From JAHEJX01 sp041605955 (GTDB taxonomy: Bacteria; Actinomycetota; Acidimicrobiia; Spongiisociales; UBA5794), in NCBI GenBank assembly GCA_041605955.1, contig JBFIXI010000010.1, positions 1-64,000 on the forward strand: DNA of 64,000 nt, given 5' to 3'. Below the pieces are notes generated by a model, which ran no database searches, had not been told where the DNA came from, and saw nothing but the letters and a program-made list of their open reading frames with translations. The translations under genes were made by a program, and so were the position numbers. This document shows positions 24,947-32,956 of the stretch, piece by piece (position 1 is the stretch's first letter; every line of letters begins with the position of its first letter).

Positions 24947-26228
24947 ACGAGAGATCGCCGTCGACTACCTGGCCCGGGTCGAAGGCGAGGGCGCCATGTA
25001 TCTCCGGCTCAAGGACGACGAGGTACTGGATCTGCAGTTCAAGATCTTCGAGCCCCCTAGGTTCTTCGAAGCCTTTCTGCGTGGACGCCGCTTCCAGGAA
25101 GCGCCCGACATCACCGCCCGCATCTGTGGCATCTGCCCCGTCGCCTACCAGACGAGCGCCTGCAACGCATTGGAGGACGCTGCGGGAGTGCAGGTGGGCG
25201 GCCAGCTGCTAGCGCTGCGCCGCATGCTCTACTGCGGCGAGTGGATCGAGAGCCACGGTCTGCACGTCTTCCTCCTCCACGCTCCCGACTTCCTCGGCTA
25301 CGAGAGCGGCATCGCCATGGCCGCGGACCACTTGGAGCGCGTCGAGGCTGGACTGCGGCTGAAGAAGACCGGCAACCACTTGATGACGGTGCTGGGCGGC
25401 CGCGAGATTCACCCAATCAACGTGCGGGTAGGCGGCTTCCATCGGGTGCCGAGCAAAGCCGAGCTGATGGAGCTCCGGTCCGACGTGGAATGGGCACTCG
25501 AGACTGCCATCGACACCGTGGACTGGGTATCGGGCTTTCCGTTTCCCGAATTCGAGCGCGACTACGAGTTCGTTGCCCTGCAGCATCCCGACAGGTACGC
25601 CATCGAGGACGGGCGTGTCGTGTCCAGCCGCGGGTTGGACATCGGCGTCACGGAGTGGAACAACCACTTCGAGGAGAGCCATGTGCCCTGGTCGAACGCG
25701 CTCCATGCCACGATCAAGGAGCGAGGCTCCTATCACGTGGGGCCGATGGCGCGCTACAGCCTCAACTTCGAGCAGCTCACGCCGGCGGCTCAGGCGGCGG
25801 CGGTCGGCGCCGGATTGGGCCCTACGTGCACAAACCCTTTCCAGAGCATCGTCGTGCGAGCGGTCGAGATGGTCTTTGCCTGCGAGGAGGTGCTGCGGTT
25901 GATCGACGCCTACACCCCTCCCCCGCAGCCGGCGCTGGAGGTCCCCGCCAATGGGGCGACGGGGCACGGGGCCTCGGAAGCGCCCCGCGGAATCCTCTAC
26001 CACCGCTATCAAGTCGACGAAGCCGGGCTGATCGCCGACGCGCAAATCGTCCCTCCCACGTCACAGAACCAGCTCAGCATCGAGGACGATCTGCGTAGCT
26101 TCGTTCCGCAGTACTCCCAGCTCGACGACGAGCAATTGCAGTGGCAACTGGAGCAGGCGATCCGCAACTATGACCCCTGCATATCTTGCGCGACGCACTT
26201 CCTGGATCTCACGGTCGAACGGGAATGA
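24936..26228 (+). CDS. hyhL: Group 3b [NiFe] hydrogenase, alpha (large, catalytic) subunit
   Basis: 430-residue catalytic subunit that binds the NiFe(CN)2CO centre. The L1 motif RICGICPVAYQTSA gives Cys64 and Cys67, and the L2 motif DPCISCATH gives Cys415 and Cys418. The nine residues after His421 would be removed by the protease encoded next. The L1 form with PVAY in place of a histidine position is typical of group 3b enzymes. All ligands are Cys; there is no selenocysteine in this enzyme. Such hydrogenases are used by soil actinobacteria for fermentative redox balancing, but direction here is not known. Confidence 0.94.
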   Translation: MSSEREIAVDYLARVEGEGAMYLRLKDDEVLDLQFKIFEPPRFFEAFLRGRRFQEAPDITARICGICPVAYQTSACNALEDAAGVQVGGQLLALRRMLYCGEWIESHGLHVFLLHAPDFLGYESGIAMAADHLERVEAGLRLKKTGNHLMTVLGGREIHPINVRVGGFHRVPSKAELMELRSDVEWALETAIDTVDWVSGFPFPEFERDYEFVALQHPDRYAIEDGRVVSSRGLDIGVTEWNNHFEESHVPWSNALHATIKERGSYHVGPMARYSLNFEQLTPAAQAAAVGAGLGPTCTNPFQSIVVRAVEMVFACEEVLRLIDAYTPPPQPALEVPANGATGHGASEAPRGILYHRYQVDEAGLIADAQIVPPTSQNQLSIEDDLRSFVPQYSQLDDEQLQWQLEQAIRNYDPCISCATHFLDLTVERE

Positions 26229-26647
26229 AACGAATGGTCATCGGCGTCGGCAATCCTCTTCGCGGCGACGACGCTGCCGGACTCGAGGTGGCCAGTCGGC
26301 TGCAGCGAGTCACGGCCCATCAGTCCCCCCACGGTGGATTCGAGCTGATGGACCTCTGGCTGGGCGCCGATGAGGTGGTCATCGTGGATGCAGTGCGCGC
26401 CGCAGCTCCACCGGGGACGGTCCTCCGGTTCGACCCGATTGCCGAACCTCTGCCGCAAACGATGTTCGCTTCCACCCATGATCTCGGCCTGGCCGAGACC
26501 ATCGAGCTGGCTCGGCACCTCGGCCGACTGCCCGCGCGGATGGTCGTCTACGGAATCGCTGCGGAGTCGTTTGCCACCGGCACCGGCATCTCCGCCGAGG
26601 TCGCGGCGGCGATAGACCAGGTGGTCACGGAAATCGACCATGCATGA
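26225..26647 (+). CDS. Hydrogenase maturation protease (HyaD/HoxW family)
   Basis: Endopeptidase that trims the C-terminus of the large subunit after nickel insertion. The 140-residue product starts MKRMVIGVGNPLRGDDAAGLEV, where GNPLRGDD holds a nickel-sensing aspartate. Later come EVVIVDAVRAA and ASTHDLGLAETIELA, whose histidine is the second conserved ligand. The ATG overlaps the large-subunit stop as ATGA. It overlaps hypA by eight bases. Length and context make the assignment secure; it presumably serves only the enzyme encoded here. Confidence 0.92.
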   Translation: MKRMVIGVGNPLRGDDAAGLEVASRLQRVTAHQSPHGGFELMDLWLGADEVVIVDAVRAAAPPGTVLRFDPIAEPLPQTMFASTHDLGLAETIELARHLGRLPARMVVYGIAAESFATGTGISAEVAAAIDQVVTEIDHA

Positions 26648-26897
26648 GAGCGGGCTCGTCGCCGACCTCGTCGCTCACGCAGAGGCGATGGCGACCGACC
26701 CCAGCCTCATCACTGCGTTGCGGTTTCGGATCGGTGCAATGGCTGCGGTGACGCCGGAGGGATTGCGCCATGGCGCCGCCGAGCTGGCCGCCGCCCGCTG
26801 GGGGCATCGGCCGACCATTGAGATCGAGCAGTCCAGCGACGTCCACGACGCAGGCGCCCTGACCGTGACCCTGACTGCGATGAGGGTTGAGGGGTAA
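26640..26897 (+). CDS. hypA: HypA-like nickel metallochaperone, short form without zinc motif
   Basis: HypA delivers nickel to [NiFe] hydrogenase together with HypB. The N-terminus MHESGLVADLVAHAEA has the invariant nickel-binding MHE. Sequences ITALRFRIGAMAAVTPEGLRHGAAEL follow the family. At 85 residues it is about 30 shorter than ordinary HypA and has no cysteine at all, so the CxxC pairs of the zinc domain are missing. No frameshift is apparent, since the reading frame ends cleanly three bases before hypC. It could be a specialised variant that still transfers nickel, or a degenerate one. Confidence 0.8.
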   Translation: MHESGLVADLVAHAEAMATDPSLITALRFRIGAMAAVTPEGLRHGAAELAAARWGHRPTIEIEQSSDVHDAGALTVTLTAMRVEG

Positions 26898-26900
26898 CGG

Positions 26901-27125
26901 ATGTGCGTTGCAGTCCCGGGTCGCGTCGAGTGGATCGGTCCGGCGACGGCGGAGTCGATTCCGGCCCGGATCAACATCGGCGATCGTATGCTGGACGTCG
27001 ACCTGATCACGCTTCCCCAAGCGCGGATCGGTGATTTCGTTGTCGCCCACTCCGGCTACGCGGTTCGCCTCGTGTCTGCGACCGAGGCCGCGGCGACACG
27101 GCAGCTCCTGGACGGCAGCGACTGA
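26901..27125 (+). CDS. hypC: Hydrogenase assembly chaperone HypC/HybG
   Basis: A 74-residue chaperone that holds the Fe(CN)2CO precursor with HypD and the immature large subunit. The N-terminal MCVAVPGRVEWIG contains Cys2, needed for iron and HypD binding. The middle GDRMLDVDLITLPQARIGDFVVAHSGYAV is typical. It is the last clear gene of the hydrogenase operon. HypB, HypD, HypE and HypF are not encoded in this window, so they must lie elsewhere if the enzyme is matured. Confidence 0.93.
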   Translation: MCVAVPGRVEWIGPATAESIPARINIGDRMLDVDLITLPQARIGDFVVAHSGYAVRLVSATEAAATRQLLDGSD

Positions 27126-27139
27126 TCGGAGAAGTCCCT

Positions 27140-27520
27140 ATGCAGCTGGGCCGGCACCTTCACCTTGCCGGACTCGTGGTGGGCGGAGCGGCTTCTGCGA
27201 TGTGGGTGTTCGTGCTGACCGCCTCCGCCGTCTCGGAGGGCGCTGCGGCATTCGGCTTCGAGGAGGCGGTGCTGGCGGTCTTGATAGTCGTCGCCACCAC
27301 GGGTGTGGCCTTCGCGCTGGCCGACGACATCTTGGGTGGATTCGTTTGCGTACTGGGCGGCGTTGCGCTGGCCGGATTCGCCACGGTCAGCGCGGGCCGT
27401 AATGAGGGAATGTCCATTGCAGTATCTGCCGGCCCGTTCCTACTGGCCGGCGTGCTGTTCATCGGTGCTCACATCGCCACACAGCGAGCCCGTAGTCGCG
27501 AGCCCGGTTCGTCTCACTGA
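27140..27520 (+). CDS. Small membrane protein downstream of the hydrogenase operon
   Basis: 126 residues forming four hydrophobic helices (about 8-28, 40-62, 66-86 and 95-115), small residues dominating. It begins MQLGRHLHLAGLVVGG and ends in a short Arg/Ser-rich cytoplasmic tail. I do not recognise the family. It is 14 bases after hypC on the same strand, so it is probably cotranscribed. It overlaps a convergent frameshifted gene by seven bases. Nothing in the sequence shows a link to hydrogen metabolism. Confidence 0.6.
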   Translation: MQLGRHLHLAGLVVGGAASAMWVFVLTASAVSEGAAAFGFEEAVLAVLIVVATTGVAFALADDILGGFVCVLGGVALAGFATVSAGRNEGMSIAVSAGPFLLAGVLFIGAHIATQRARSREPGSSH

Positions 27521-27985
27521 TCGTCGAAGCGGTTGATGGTCAGCGGATTCTGCGCTTCCATCGTGTCACGCGCCCTCTCGATCTCGGATTCGTCTCCGCT
27601 GTGCACGCCGACCACGAAGTTGCCCTCTTTCACGGCGGCGAATGTGTCCTGCCAGGCCTGGGAGTAGCCAGAAGTGGCGGTCGCCGCGACCGCAGCGCCG
27701 GCGGATGCGCCCAAGAGGGCCCACAAGCCCCCGGCGACCACCGGCCCCAGCCCGGGGATCGAGACGCTGATACCGGCGGCGGCCACCAGCCCAGCGCCCG
27801 GCCGCACCAGACGTTGCGGCCCGTCCGACCCGCCCTGCCAATGACTCGTCGGCCGCCGGCGCGATCTCATCCGGCTCATCTGTGGGGTAGGCACCTAGGA
27901 GGGAGATGTGTGACCACTCGATTCCAGCCCGTTTCAGCTTTTCGATCATCTGGCGCGCTTCAGCCAGGCCGCCTACTGCGGCCAC
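27514..27985 (-). pseudogene. Frameshifted general-stress/DUF1269-like protein
   Basis: Two frames read in sequence give one plausible protein. The first, from GTG 27985, reads AAVGGLAEARQMIEKLKRAG, then IEWSHISLLGAYPTD and APAADESLAGRVGRA. The second, ending at 27514, reads LVRPGAGLVAAAGISVSIPG, then GLWALLGASAG, and ends with TFAAVKEGNFVVGVHSGDES. This looks like the layout of small stress proteins: an N-terminal flavin-like half, a glycine-zipper membrane segment and a C-terminal strand. The switch lies around 27790-27850 and corresponds to one extra base. It may be a true lesion or a sequencing error in a GC-rich run. The family name is tentative. Confidence 0.6.
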
Positions 27986-28120
27986 TACCCGGTCGCCGCG
28001 TCGCCAAAACCGGTCGTCGGGCCTCGTCGGGCATCAACGGCGTACTCATCGGCTCCGCCGGGCCGCAGGTTTCGTCACTCCTCGGGATGGGTAGAGCCTT
28101 CTCCAAAGGAAGGAACCGGA

Positions 28121-28330
28121 ATGTATTGCAGCAACCCCTCCTGCTCTTGCGATGTGACCGCTGCCGGTGAGACGTGCTCGCCTGCCTGCGCAGCGGCGAC
28201 AGTTACCGGGTGCACTTGCGGCCATGAGCTGTGCAGCCGCACCGTCGACGGCGACGCGCTCGACCCTCATACCGTCGGCGAGAGCATGACGGCTCCGGGG
28301 GCCACGGTCGAGTACGACGGACGCCCCTGA
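28121..28330 (+). CDS. Metallothionein-like small Cys-rich protein
   Basis: 69 residues with eight cysteines in the first 38: CSNPSCSC (3-10), CSPAC (19-23), CTCGHELC (31-38). The spacing and the CGHxxC element resemble SmtA-type bacterial metallothioneins, which sequester zinc, cadmium or copper. The second half is Cys-free and acidic/neutral (DPHTVGESMTAPGATVEYDG). A strong ribosome site, AAGGAAGGAACCGGA, precedes the ATG. Its stop codon lies inside a 26-bp imperfect duplication. Metal choice cannot be predicted. Confidence 0.75.
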   Translation: MYCSNPSCSCDVTAAGETCSPACAAATVTGCTCGHELCSRTVDGDALDPHTVGESMTAPGATVEYDGRP

Positions 28331-28376
28331 ACCCCGAGTCCGACGGGCGCAGCTGAACCCCGGGTCGGACGGGCGC
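28325..28376. repeat. 26-bp imperfect tandem duplication over a stop codon
   Basis: Two units of about 26 bp with a common core ctgaacccc(g)…cgacgggcgc; the first contains the TGA of the metallothionein-like gene. A third partial copy starts at 28377. Confidence 0.7.
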
Positions 28377-28383
28377 CCCTGAG

Positions 28384-28460
28384 CCCCACTGATCGACGCC
28401 CCACTGATCGACGCCCCACTGATCGACGACCCCACTGATCGACGAGCCCATTGATCGACG
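28384..28460. repeat. 15-bp tandem repeat, five copies
   Basis: ccccactgatcgacg is repeated exactly three times (28384-28428), a fourth copy follows after one extra base (28430-28444), and a diverged fifth (cccattgatcgacg) ends at 28460. No coding function is seen in 28331-28534; the repeats fill its first half. Confidence 0.95.
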
Positions 28461-28520
28461 GCTGATCGCGGAGCCGATCCGGAGCCGACGAGGCCGTCGC
28501 GGCGGGGAAAACCTGTCCGG

Positions 28521-28526
28521 TACACT
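28521..28526 (+). promoter_or_regulatory. Putative -10 hexamer for the LVIVD-repeat protein
   Basis: TACACT ends eight bases before the GTG at 28535. No ribosome binding site lies in between, which suggests a leaderless or near-leaderless mRNA. Confidence 0.4.
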
Positions 28527-28534
28527 CGGGGCCC

Positions 28535-30208
28535 GTGTCAATCGCCAGGACTTCCAGACGCCGCGGTAGGGTCGCAGCAGTTGCTCTGCTGACCAGTTTG
28601 TTGACCGCCACATTGTCTGGAACCGCTTCGGGCCATCCGGACGACGATCCCGGGGCGACGGGAAAGCGCGTCCCAGTGCCCGAATCCGAGGCGGAGCGCC
28701 ATTTCGCCCTCATCTCCGCAATGGAGCGACAGGGAATGCAGGCGCAGCTCCCGGCGGTCGGGCTGACTCTTTGCACCAACGGAACGGCCGCCGGCTACGC
28801 ATGCGACGGTGTGGACCTGGCGGCCTCCCTGCCGCTCTCACAGCTCGGAGGTGGCGAGGGAAACGACATTTGGGGTTGGACTGATCCGGCCACGCTGCGC
28901 GAATTCGCTGTCATGGGGCGCACCGGAGGCGTCACGTTCGTCGAGATCACCAACCCGATCAACCCCGAGGTGGTCGGCACTCTCCCCACCCACTCGGTGT
29001 CGTCGGTATGGCGCGATCTCAAGGTGTACGACTCGTACGCATTCATCGTGTCCGAGGCTCCCAACAGCGGCCTTCAGGTTTTCGACTTGCGTCAGCTGGT
29101 CTCACAGCGGCAGCGGCCTCACGTCTTCACCGAGACCGCTTGGTTGGGTGCGTTCTCCACGTCTCACAACATCGCCATCAACGAAGCCAGCGGCTACGCC
29201 TACGTCGTCGGAACCAACACCTGCAGCGGTGGCCTGCACATGGTCGATCTACGCAACCCTGAATCTCCCCGGAGCGCCGGCTGCTACGGCGGTGACGGTT
29301 ACACGCACGATTTGCAATGTGTCGACTACTCAGGGCCCGACGCGATCTATCAGGGTCGTGAGATCTGTTTTGCTGCCAACGAGGACACGTTGACCATCGT
29401 CGACGTCACCGACAAGGCAAGCCCGGCTCTGGTTTCACGAACCGGATACGTTGGCAGCGGTTACGCCCACCAGGGATGGCTCACCGACGACCATGCCTAT
29501 TTCTTGCTCGGTGACGAGCTCGACGAACTGAACAACGGCGGCGCGACCAAGACCTATGTTTGGAACGTCTCGAGCCTCGCCCGACCTACGGTCGAATTCG
29601 TCAACCGCGGCACCACCGGCGCCATTGACCACAACCAGTACGTGCGGGACGGTCGTACATATCAGTCCAACTACAAGGCTGGACTGCGCGTTCTGACCGC
29701 GGACAGCCTGGCTGCAAACTCTATGGATGAAGTGGCATTCTTCGACACCCACCCGGAGAGCAATGGCGCTCAGTTCGACGGCACCTGGAGCAATTATCCG
29801 TACTACCGGGCCAACGTGGTCGCCGTCTCGACGATCGACCGGGGCCTGTTCATCCTCGGCTACGAGGGCGAGGCGGGATCGCTCCATGTCGCAGACATCG
29901 ACCACAAGACAGCCGTGCGCCCGGCGGGCAGGTGGCGGGCCATCAGCCAGGTGGAGGTGCACGACCGCACGGGCAGCCCGGTTGAGGACGTCGCCGTCAC
30001 GGTGCGATGGTCGAACGGCCGCGTCAAGACCTGTGTCACCGGGCCCGGGGGGCGCTGCCGCACCCGCCTGCTCCGGTTCCCCAGACATGCCAAGGTCGCA
30101 TTCCGGATAATCGATCTCGAGCTCGGCTCCATGTCCTACGCCTCGTGGCTGAACGAAGACGCCGACGGCGACAGCGACGGTTTCCGCGATACGGTGCGCC
30201 GTCCCTGA
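28535..30208 (+). CDS. Secreted LVIVD-repeat protein (choice-of-anchor B family)
   Basis: 557-residue exported protein. The N-terminus has an Arg-rich start and a hydrophobic stretch, VAAVALLTSLLTATLSGTASG, a likely signal peptide. The body shows LVIVD-type propeller repeats: GVTFVEITNPINPEVVGTLP, YDSYAFIVSEAPNSGLQVFDL, GLHMVDLRNPESPRSAGCYGG and DTLTIVDVTDKASPALVSRTG. Together with HDLQCVDYSGPD and SHNIAINE these match choice-of-anchor B family proteins, which are surface proteins of unknown role. A C-terminal beta domain follows (VEVHDRTGSPVEDVAVTVRW), with no LPXTG or membrane anchor visible. The start is GTG. Confidence 0.85.
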   Translation: MSIARTSRRRGRVAAVALLTSLLTATLSGTASGHPDDDPGATGKRVPVPESEAERHFALISAMERQGMQAQLPAVGLTLCTNGTAAGYACDGVDLAASLPLSQLGGGEGNDIWGWTDPATLREFAVMGRTGGVTFVEITNPINPEVVGTLPTHSVSSVWRDLKVYDSYAFIVSEAPNSGLQVFDLRQLVSQRQRPHVFTETAWLGAFSTSHNIAINEASGYAYVVGTNTCSGGLHMVDLRNPESPRSAGCYGGDGYTHDLQCVDYSGPDAIYQGREICFAANEDTLTIVDVTDKASPALVSRTGYVGSGYAHQGWLTDDHAYFLLGDELDELNNGGATKTYVWNVSSLARPTVEFVNRGTTGAIDHNQYVRDGRTYQSNYKAGLRVLTADSLAANSMDEVAFFDTHPESNGAQFDGTWSNYPYYRANVVAVSTIDRGLFILGYEGEAGSLHVADIDHKTAVRPAGRWRAISQVEVHDRTGSPVEDVAVTVRWSNGRVKTCVTGPGGRCRTRLLRFPRHAKVAFRIIDLELGSMSYASWLNEDADGDSDGFRDTVRRP

Positions 30209-30225
30209 ACCTGTCGCCAGGCGGG

Positions 30226-31677
30226 CTAAGAAGCTGTCCGGTCGAACTTCAGGTAGGTGACGACCCCTGCGGTCTCCTCGGGCGAAGGCTCCGCAGTCAT
30301 CGCCGGCGACGAGGGCAGCGTGAGGCGGAAGCGACTCCAACCACCGGCGTAGTCGTAGTGGAGATCGCCGTTCATGAGCTGCGCCAGCTGGCGAGACACC
30401 GCCAGGCCTACCCCCACCGAGGCCACGGCGCCCACCGAGGTGACGGTTTGGTGGCCTCGCTCGTATAGCTCGAAGATGGACTCCCGATGCTCGGGGGGCA
30501 CTCCCAATCCGTTGTCGAGCACGGTGATGTGGGTGACCGTCCCCACGTGCTCCGACTGCACTCGGATCGACTGGCCCCCGTAGCGCAGAGCGTTGGTGAT
30601 GAGGTTGCGGATGATCTGTTTGAGTCGCAATGGATCGGCCCAGACCGACCCATTGACGGCAACGGCCAGATCGCGGTGGGGTTGCTCGGTCGTGGCTACC
30701 TCAGCGACCCGCTCGATAATCGGCAGCAGGTCGGTCTGGCGGGGAGCGACGCTCACCATGCCAATCTCAGAGCGGGCCGCCACGAGAAGGTCTTCGACCA
30801 TGTCGGAGAGTTCACCCGACTCGCGGGCGATGTAGCCGATCAACTCGTCCCGCAACGCTTCGTCCATAACGTCCTTCTGATCGAGCAGAGTCTCGGCACT
30901 GGCATACACCGTGGTCAACGGAGTCCGCAGCTCGTGGCTGACCGAGGCGAGGAACTCGTCCTTGCTGCGTATCAGCGCCGCCAAGCGGTCCTCGGCCTCC
31001 TTACGCTCCGTGATGTCCACGATGGCAACGGCCACGCGCGACAAGTCGCGCTTGCCGTCGACCCGCGGCGCCGACCAGTTGAGGATCCCGTACAGCGGCG
31101 ACTCGTCCCAGCGCTTCCCGGCAAACTCGAACGAGGTACGCGATGCTCCGTCCCACACGGCCTGGAGTTCGGCCCGAAAAGAGTCGAGCACCGCCGGGTC
31201 GTCAACGTAGAACTCGCCGTCCATGCTCCCGACCAGGGCTTCCTTGTCCGGAGCTCGCATCAGGACCACCGCCGCTGCGTTGACATCGACGATGCGGATC
31301 ATCGACACCAGCCTCTGCAACTCCGCCGGCCGCTCGTCGAGATAGCGCTGCAGATGAGTAACTCCCGAAGAACGGAGCCAGGACAGCCACGCTCCCACCT
31401 TGGAGAAGTCCTCTTCCCAGATGGCGATTGGTGACTCGTTGAACAGGTTGCGGTAGTGCGACTCCCGCAGATCACCCACGCGGCGGATCTCCTCGTTCAG
31501 GCTCTGCATCTCAGTCGACGAGATCCGCATCGACCGTTCCATCAGATAGCGACTGCGATCGATCTCGTCGTAGTAGCTGCTCAGCCTCTCCAGAAGACGT
31601 CCCCAGGTGGCCGCGTCCGGCACCGCCCCGGCTTCGAGGCCGAGGCGACGCAGCTGCCTGGCGAGGACCTCATGCAT
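30226..31677 (-). CDS. PAS-domain sensor histidine kinase
   Basis: 483-residue cytoplasmic kinase with no membrane helix. An N-terminal coiled region (about 30-75) precedes a PAS domain (about 75-225, NLFNESPIAIWEEDF to VAIVDITERKEAEDRL). The DHp helix follows with the phospho-acceptor His248 in ASVSHELRTPLT. The ATPase domain has the N box IIRNLITNALRYGG, G1 VLDNGLGVPPEHRE and G2 GVGLAVSRQL. It lies 13 bases downstream of a FIST-domain gene, which is the usual partner of such kinases. No response regulator is adjacent. Confidence 0.93.
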   Translation of the reverse strand: MHEVLARQLRRLGLEAGAVPDAATWGRLLERLSSYYDEIDRSRYLMERSMRISSTEMQSLNEEIRRVGDLRESHYRNLFNESPIAIWEEDFSKVGAWLSWLRSSGVTHLQRYLDERPAELQRLVSMIRIVDVNAAAVVLMRAPDKEALVGSMDGEFYVDDPAVLDSFRAELQAVWDGASRTSFEFAGKRWDESPLYGILNWSAPRVDGKRDLSRVAVAIVDITERKEAEDRLAALIRSKDEFLASVSHELRTPLTTVYASAETLLDQKDVMDEALRDELIGYIARESGELSDMVEDLLVAARSEIGMVSVAPRQTDLLPIIERVAEVATTEQPHRDLAVAVNGSVWADPLRLKQIIRNLITNALRYGGQSIRVQSEHVGTVTHITVLDNGLGVPPEHRESIFELYERGHQTVTSVGAVASVGVGLAVSRQLAQLMNGDLHYDYAGGWSRFRLTLPSSPAMTAEPSPEETAGVVTYLKFDRTAS

Positions 31678-31690
31678 CGTTACTACGCTC

Positions 31691-32857
31691 CTAGGCCACC
31701 ATCTCGGTCAGAGTCGTGAGAGTCATCGTCTGATTGTGCAGGTCGCACGAACCTGACGTGTAGGGAGATATCTCTCCGTACGAGTAGAAGCCCACTTGAT
31801 GAGTGCCGGGCGGCAACGCTTCCAGCACGGCTTCCAATTCCTCCTCGGTGCGCTCGCCCAGCACTAGGCGCCGCCCTACACAGGACACTGCGATACACAG
31901 GGTATCGCCCACGCCGCCCAGGGCGCCATATGCCTCCGGGCCATGCCACCCGCCGGCGGCGGCGAACTCGGCGGCGGACTCGGCTCCGCCGATGATGCGC
32001 TCGAAGTTCGCCCGCATCAGCTGGGCGTGATGCCCCTCGGGGATGTCTCCGGCGAATGTGACGCTCTGGTCTTGTTCGTTGACCGCCAGAATCGTCCGCA
32101 CCAGCTTGGTCTCGCCCGCCGGATCGCTGACCTCGAGCGGGAACAGCAAGCCGGTCGCCGGCAGCCCCGAAGCCAGGTCGCCGAGGTATTGCTTGTAGAG
32201 GGCCAAGGCCGGCCGCCCGTCGAGCTCGAACAGCACGCTGCCGGCCGAGCGAGTTACCACTCGCTCCGGGCCGAATATGTCCCACCCGCCTCGAGATCCG
32301 TGTCCAAACCGAAGCTGGGATCCGTAGAAACCCACAGCGGCGAGACCGTCCTGGGCCGGCTTGCCGTCGATCAGCACCCATGTGCGCTCGAAGCGATCGC
32401 CGTCGCCGGCAAGTCCGCCGGTGATTGGAACCTCCGCGCCGATGGAGTGGTTGAGGCCCGCAGCAAGCTCGCTGCCGTTGACGTCGAGGCCTGCGGAGAG
32501 CACCACGACCCCTACGAGATCGTCTCCGCCGAGCGCGGCGCCGACGGAGGATCCCGCTTGCCGGGACGTGGCCGCCGAGATCGTGCCCGTACTGAGCCGC
32601 AGCTCGGTGGTTGCGAATCGGACGACGGCCACCGTGAGAGATTCATCCTCTAGCTGCCGACCATGGATCTCGCCCGACGTGGAACACCCTACAACGACGC
32701 TGGCCCGATAAACCTCAGCCAGCTCGCCCAGCGGCTCATGGTCGTCTAGGTAGGAGGATGCCCCGAACGCGACAACCAGCGTTCGCGGCGAGTCCCATTT
32801 GGGTAGCGTCGCCGACCAACCCCGGCCACGCGTATAAGAGAGCGTACGAACGTCCAC
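31691..32857 (-). CDS. FIST-domain sensory protein
   Basis: 388 residues with a FIST N domain (about 25-220: GCSTSGEIHGRQLEDESLTVAVV, then TGGLAGDGDRFERTWVL) and a FIST C domain (about 225-370: LYKQYLGDLASGLPATGLLFPLEV, ending VGFYSYGEISPYTSGSCDLHNQTMTLT). FIST proteins are predicted to sense small ligands, perhaps amino acids, and are encoded with signalling proteins. Here a PAS histidine kinase follows after 13 bases, so a ligand-sensing pair is likely. The start is a GTG with GGAGAGGAG upstream. Confidence 0.9.
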   Translation of the reverse strand: MDVRTLSYTRGRGWSATLPKWDSPRTLVVAFGASSYLDDHEPLGELAEVYRASVVVGCSTSGEIHGRQLEDESLTVAVVRFATTELRLSTGTISAATSRQAGSSVGAALGGDDLVGVVVLSAGLDVNGSELAAGLNHSIGAEVPITGGLAGDGDRFERTWVLIDGKPAQDGLAAVGFYGSQLRFGHGSRGGWDIFGPERVVTRSAGSVLFELDGRPALALYKQYLGDLASGLPATGLLFPLEVSDPAGETKLVRTILAVNEQDQSVTFAGDIPEGHHAQLMRANFERIIGGAESAAEFAAAGGWHGPEAYGALGGVGDTLCIAVSCVGRRLVLGERTEEELEAVLEALPPGTHQVGFYSYGEISPYTSGSCDLHNQTMTLTTLTEMVA

Positions 32858-32956
32858 ACCCCACTCCTCTCCGAATGGCGAACGCTAACACTTACCAATA
32901 TCTGTCGGCAGCGCCGCCTTCGGAGTTGAACCTTTGACTGAAAGGGATATCCGGGA

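Noticed and set aside
26171..26228. Selenocysteine in the hydrogenase large subunit
   Set aside because: Both nickel-binding motifs use Cys codons, with no in-frame TGA before the natural stop.
27790..27850. A second UGA-recoded protein in the stress-protein-like gene
   Set aside because: The break is a change of frame and not an in-frame stop codon.
28384..28460. CRISPR-like array
   Set aside because: The units are 15 bp, directly adjacent and have no unique spacers; this is a simple tandem repeat.
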